From contig NC_011991.1 of the NCBI RefSeq assembly GCF_000016285.1, forward strand, positions 66,436 through 130,435: a DNA stretch of 64,000 bases. Reading direction: 5' to 3'. Source of the stretch: Allorhizobium ampelinum S4 (GTDB lineage Bacteria > Pseudomonadota > Alphaproteobacteria > Rhizobiales > Rhizobiaceae). The number at the start of each line of letters is the position of its first letter. The first letter of the stretch is position 1. A program made the position numbers and the translations under genes. Positions 62,768 through 64,000 of the stretch are shown here, in pieces. The notes beneath the pieces were generated by a model, which searched no databases, was not told where the DNA came from, and saw only the letters and a program-made list of their open reading frames with translations.

Positions 62768-63436
62768 ATGTTGGTTCATGTCATTACTTCTTCGAATAGC
62801 GCATTATATCCAACTGAACTGGATGAACTTTTCCGAATTCGCCACAAGATCTACGTGGAAGAAAAGGGGTGGCGTGAAACATCGCCTGATGGAATGGAAC
62901 GCGACCAGTTCGATACCGAGCATGCCGTTCATCTCGTAGGAATCGAGGATGGGCGAATTATTGCAGGGTCAAGGTTTGTTCCAACCACGCAACCGCACCT
63001 GCTCAGCGAGGTGTTCCCGCATCTTTGCACCCGGCCAGGCGTTCTTCGCCATGAACGCGTCGCTGAGTGGACCCGTGGGTTCATCATCCCGGAGTTCCGC
63101 GAGAAGGCCGGTCTTTTGATCAAGGCGCAATTCTGCACCGCCGTCATGGAATATTGCTTGAACCAGGGCATCGAGCAGATAGGCGGAATCCAGGAGATCT
63201 ACTGGTTGCCATTGTGGAAGCGTTTCGGTTGGCGGGTCAAAGTGATCGGGGATGCGGCCGAAATTGATAGTGTCCTGTGTGTCCCGGCATATTTCGAGGT
63301 CTCCGTTGAGGCCTTGGAAGGCGTGCGCAGACGGGCCAATCTTTCCAGCAGCAACCTGATCGAACAGGGAAGGCTCGAACCGTTCGTTCCGGCACAGGCT
63401 CCCGCTTTCGATGTCTCGGTATTCTCGGCGGTATAG
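62768..63436 (+). CDS. luxI: LuxI-family acyl-homoserine-lactone synthase (TraI-like)
   Basis: 222 aa from ATG 62768 with AGAGGA upstream. The conserved residues of the family are present: FRIRHKIYVEEKGW (Arg, Trp), ERDQFDTEH (two Asp), AGSRFVPTTQPHLLSEVFPHL (Arg) and HERVAEWTRGF (Glu, Arg). It makes an N-acyl-homoserine lactone from S-adenosylmethionine and an acyl carrier; chain length cannot be read here. It is 79 bases downstream of luxR. Confidence 0.93.
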   Translation: MLVHVITSSNSALYPTELDELFRIRHKIYVEEKGWRETSPDGMERDQFDTEHAVHLVGIEDGRIIAGSRFVPTTQPHLLSEVFPHLCTRPGVLRHERVAEWTRGFIIPEFREKAGLLIKAQFCTAVMEYCLNQGIEQIGGIQEIYWLPLWKRFGWRVKVIGDAAEIDSVLCVPAYFEVSVEALEGVRRRANLSSSNLIEQGRLEPFVPAQAPAFDVSVFSAV

Positions 63437-63512
63437 CTCCGACCCTTTGAAACTTCCCCTCTCCTCTCGTGGGAGGGGCAGGTCCTGTAGAGATGATGGA
63501 GCCACGCGATTA

Positions 63513-63950
63513 ATGGATACAGCTGTTAAAAGAACAGATGCCTGCGCCATGAGCGAACTGCAGAAAGCATTCGACCTGATTTTATACGGCCGCGAAAAAA
63601 CTGATACGCCTGGAAAGTCCCTGAAGTGTATAGGGCTGTTCACGGTCATTCTTCGCCTGCGCGCGTTCGACGAAACTGTCACTCGACAGGTGCTAGCCCG
63701 CGAAACGGGCTTGACGGAAAATGCGATCGCTCCTCACGTCCGTTATCTGGAATCGCTTGGTCTTGTGAAGATGACGCTTGCGCGCGCGCGGAACTCGATA
63801 GCGAGGGAGTTTCACATAGACGCAGAAGACGCCTTGATTGGATATACGCGCAGGGCAATCGCGAAAGGCTCACGCCGAGCGTATGCTGGGCATGAAAGCC
63901 TATCGGAGGGATATATGAAAAGAACGCCTCATGAGGATCAGGGCCGCTGA
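63513..63950 (+). CDS. winged-helix (MarR-like) DNA-binding protein
   Basis: 145 aa from ATG 63513; ATG 63549 is an alternative. RAFDETVTRQVLARETGLTENAIAPHVRYLESLGLVKM is a winged helix-turn-helix of MarR/ROK-like type with the recognition helix and wing in order. The N-terminal LQKAFDLILYGREKTD and a basic C-terminal tail show no other domain. It follows luxI in the same direction and may tune the quorum circuit; the family assignment is loose. Confidence 0.6.
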   Translation: MDTAVKRTDACAMSELQKAFDLILYGREKTDTPGKSLKCIGLFTVILRLRAFDETVTRQVLARETGLTENAIAPHVRYLESLGLVKMTLARARNSIAREFHIDAEDALIGYTRRAIAKGSRRAYAGHESLSEGYMKRTPHEDQGR

Positions 63951-64000
63951 CGCGGCAACAGGGCTGTGACCTGCAATGCGAAGCTAGACGTTGCAAAGCC

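Overview
The window is a stretch of an alphaproteobacterial, very probably Rhizobiales (Agrobacterium/Rhizobium/Ochrobactrum-like), conjugative plasmid. This rests on a Ti-type DNA-processing block (traA-traF-traB-traH), a complete Ti-type mating-pair operon (trbB-C-D-E-J-K-L-F-G-H-I) and a LuxR/LuxI pair. These two GC-rich backbone blocks lie at the two ends (1-6.1 kb and 51.0-64 kb). A block of about 43 kb with visibly more A/T-rich codon use sits between them. It is a biosynthetic gene cluster for a tailored nonribosomal peptide, and I do not recognise the predicted product.

Layout. 1-6.1 kb: 3' end of traA, then traF, traB, a small membrane protein, traH and a secreted-nuclease-like gene. 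6.1-7.55 kb: mostly non-coding, with a hexanucleotide repeat and one small ORF. 7.55-28.76 kb, all on the minus strand: supply and tailoring genes. From the divergent promoter leftwards these are leuC-like, leuD-like, an Fe/2-oxoglutarate oxygenase, cysD, cysNC, a glycosyltransferase, a nest of insertion sequences, a GntR regulator, a sulfotransferase, an ABC exporter, a beta-hydroxyacid dehydrogenase, a DRE-TIM (isopropylmalate/homocitrate synthase-like) enzyme, a HisC-like aminotransferase, a second sulfotransferase and panD. 28.76-29.09 kb: divergent promoter region. 29.09-50.6 kb, plus strand: MbtH-like protein, SyrP-like oxygenase, two giant NRPS genes (3761 and about 2561 aa), a phosphopantetheinyl transferase and an XRE regulator. 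51.0-61.25 kb, minus strand: trb operon with a trailing lipoprotein. 61.6-64 kb: a small helical protein, LuxR, LuxI and a winged-helix protein.

How it works together. Reading the ten specificity residues of each adenylation domain by eye gives: module 1 DAWSLGNVVK (close to Leu), module 2 VDYVTSLADK (beta-alanine type), module 3 DATKIGEVGK (Asn type, followed by an embedded N-methyltransferase), module 4 DIMQLGLIWK (Gly), module 5 DAFWLGGTFK (Val). An N-terminal formyltransferase domain starts the line and a terminal condensation domain, not a thioesterase, ends it. The inferred backbone is formyl-(Leu-like)-bAla-(N-Me-Asn)-Gly-Val. The clustered panD (aspartate 1-decarboxylase) would supply the beta-alanine. 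The LeuCD/DRE-TIM/dehydrogenase/aminotransferase set could supply a chain-extended amino acid. CysD/CysNC would make PAPS for two sulfotransferases. Two oxygenases and a glycosyltransferase suggest hydroxylation and glycosylation, and the ABC protein export.

The NRPS genes carry their own recombination history. Three adenylation domains share near-identical flanks around unrelated specificity cores, and a block of about 2.3 kb is repeated across the two genes. An IS630-type element, itself hit by a deleted IS21-type and an intact-looking IS66-type element, sits in the 3' end of the glycosyltransferase gene.
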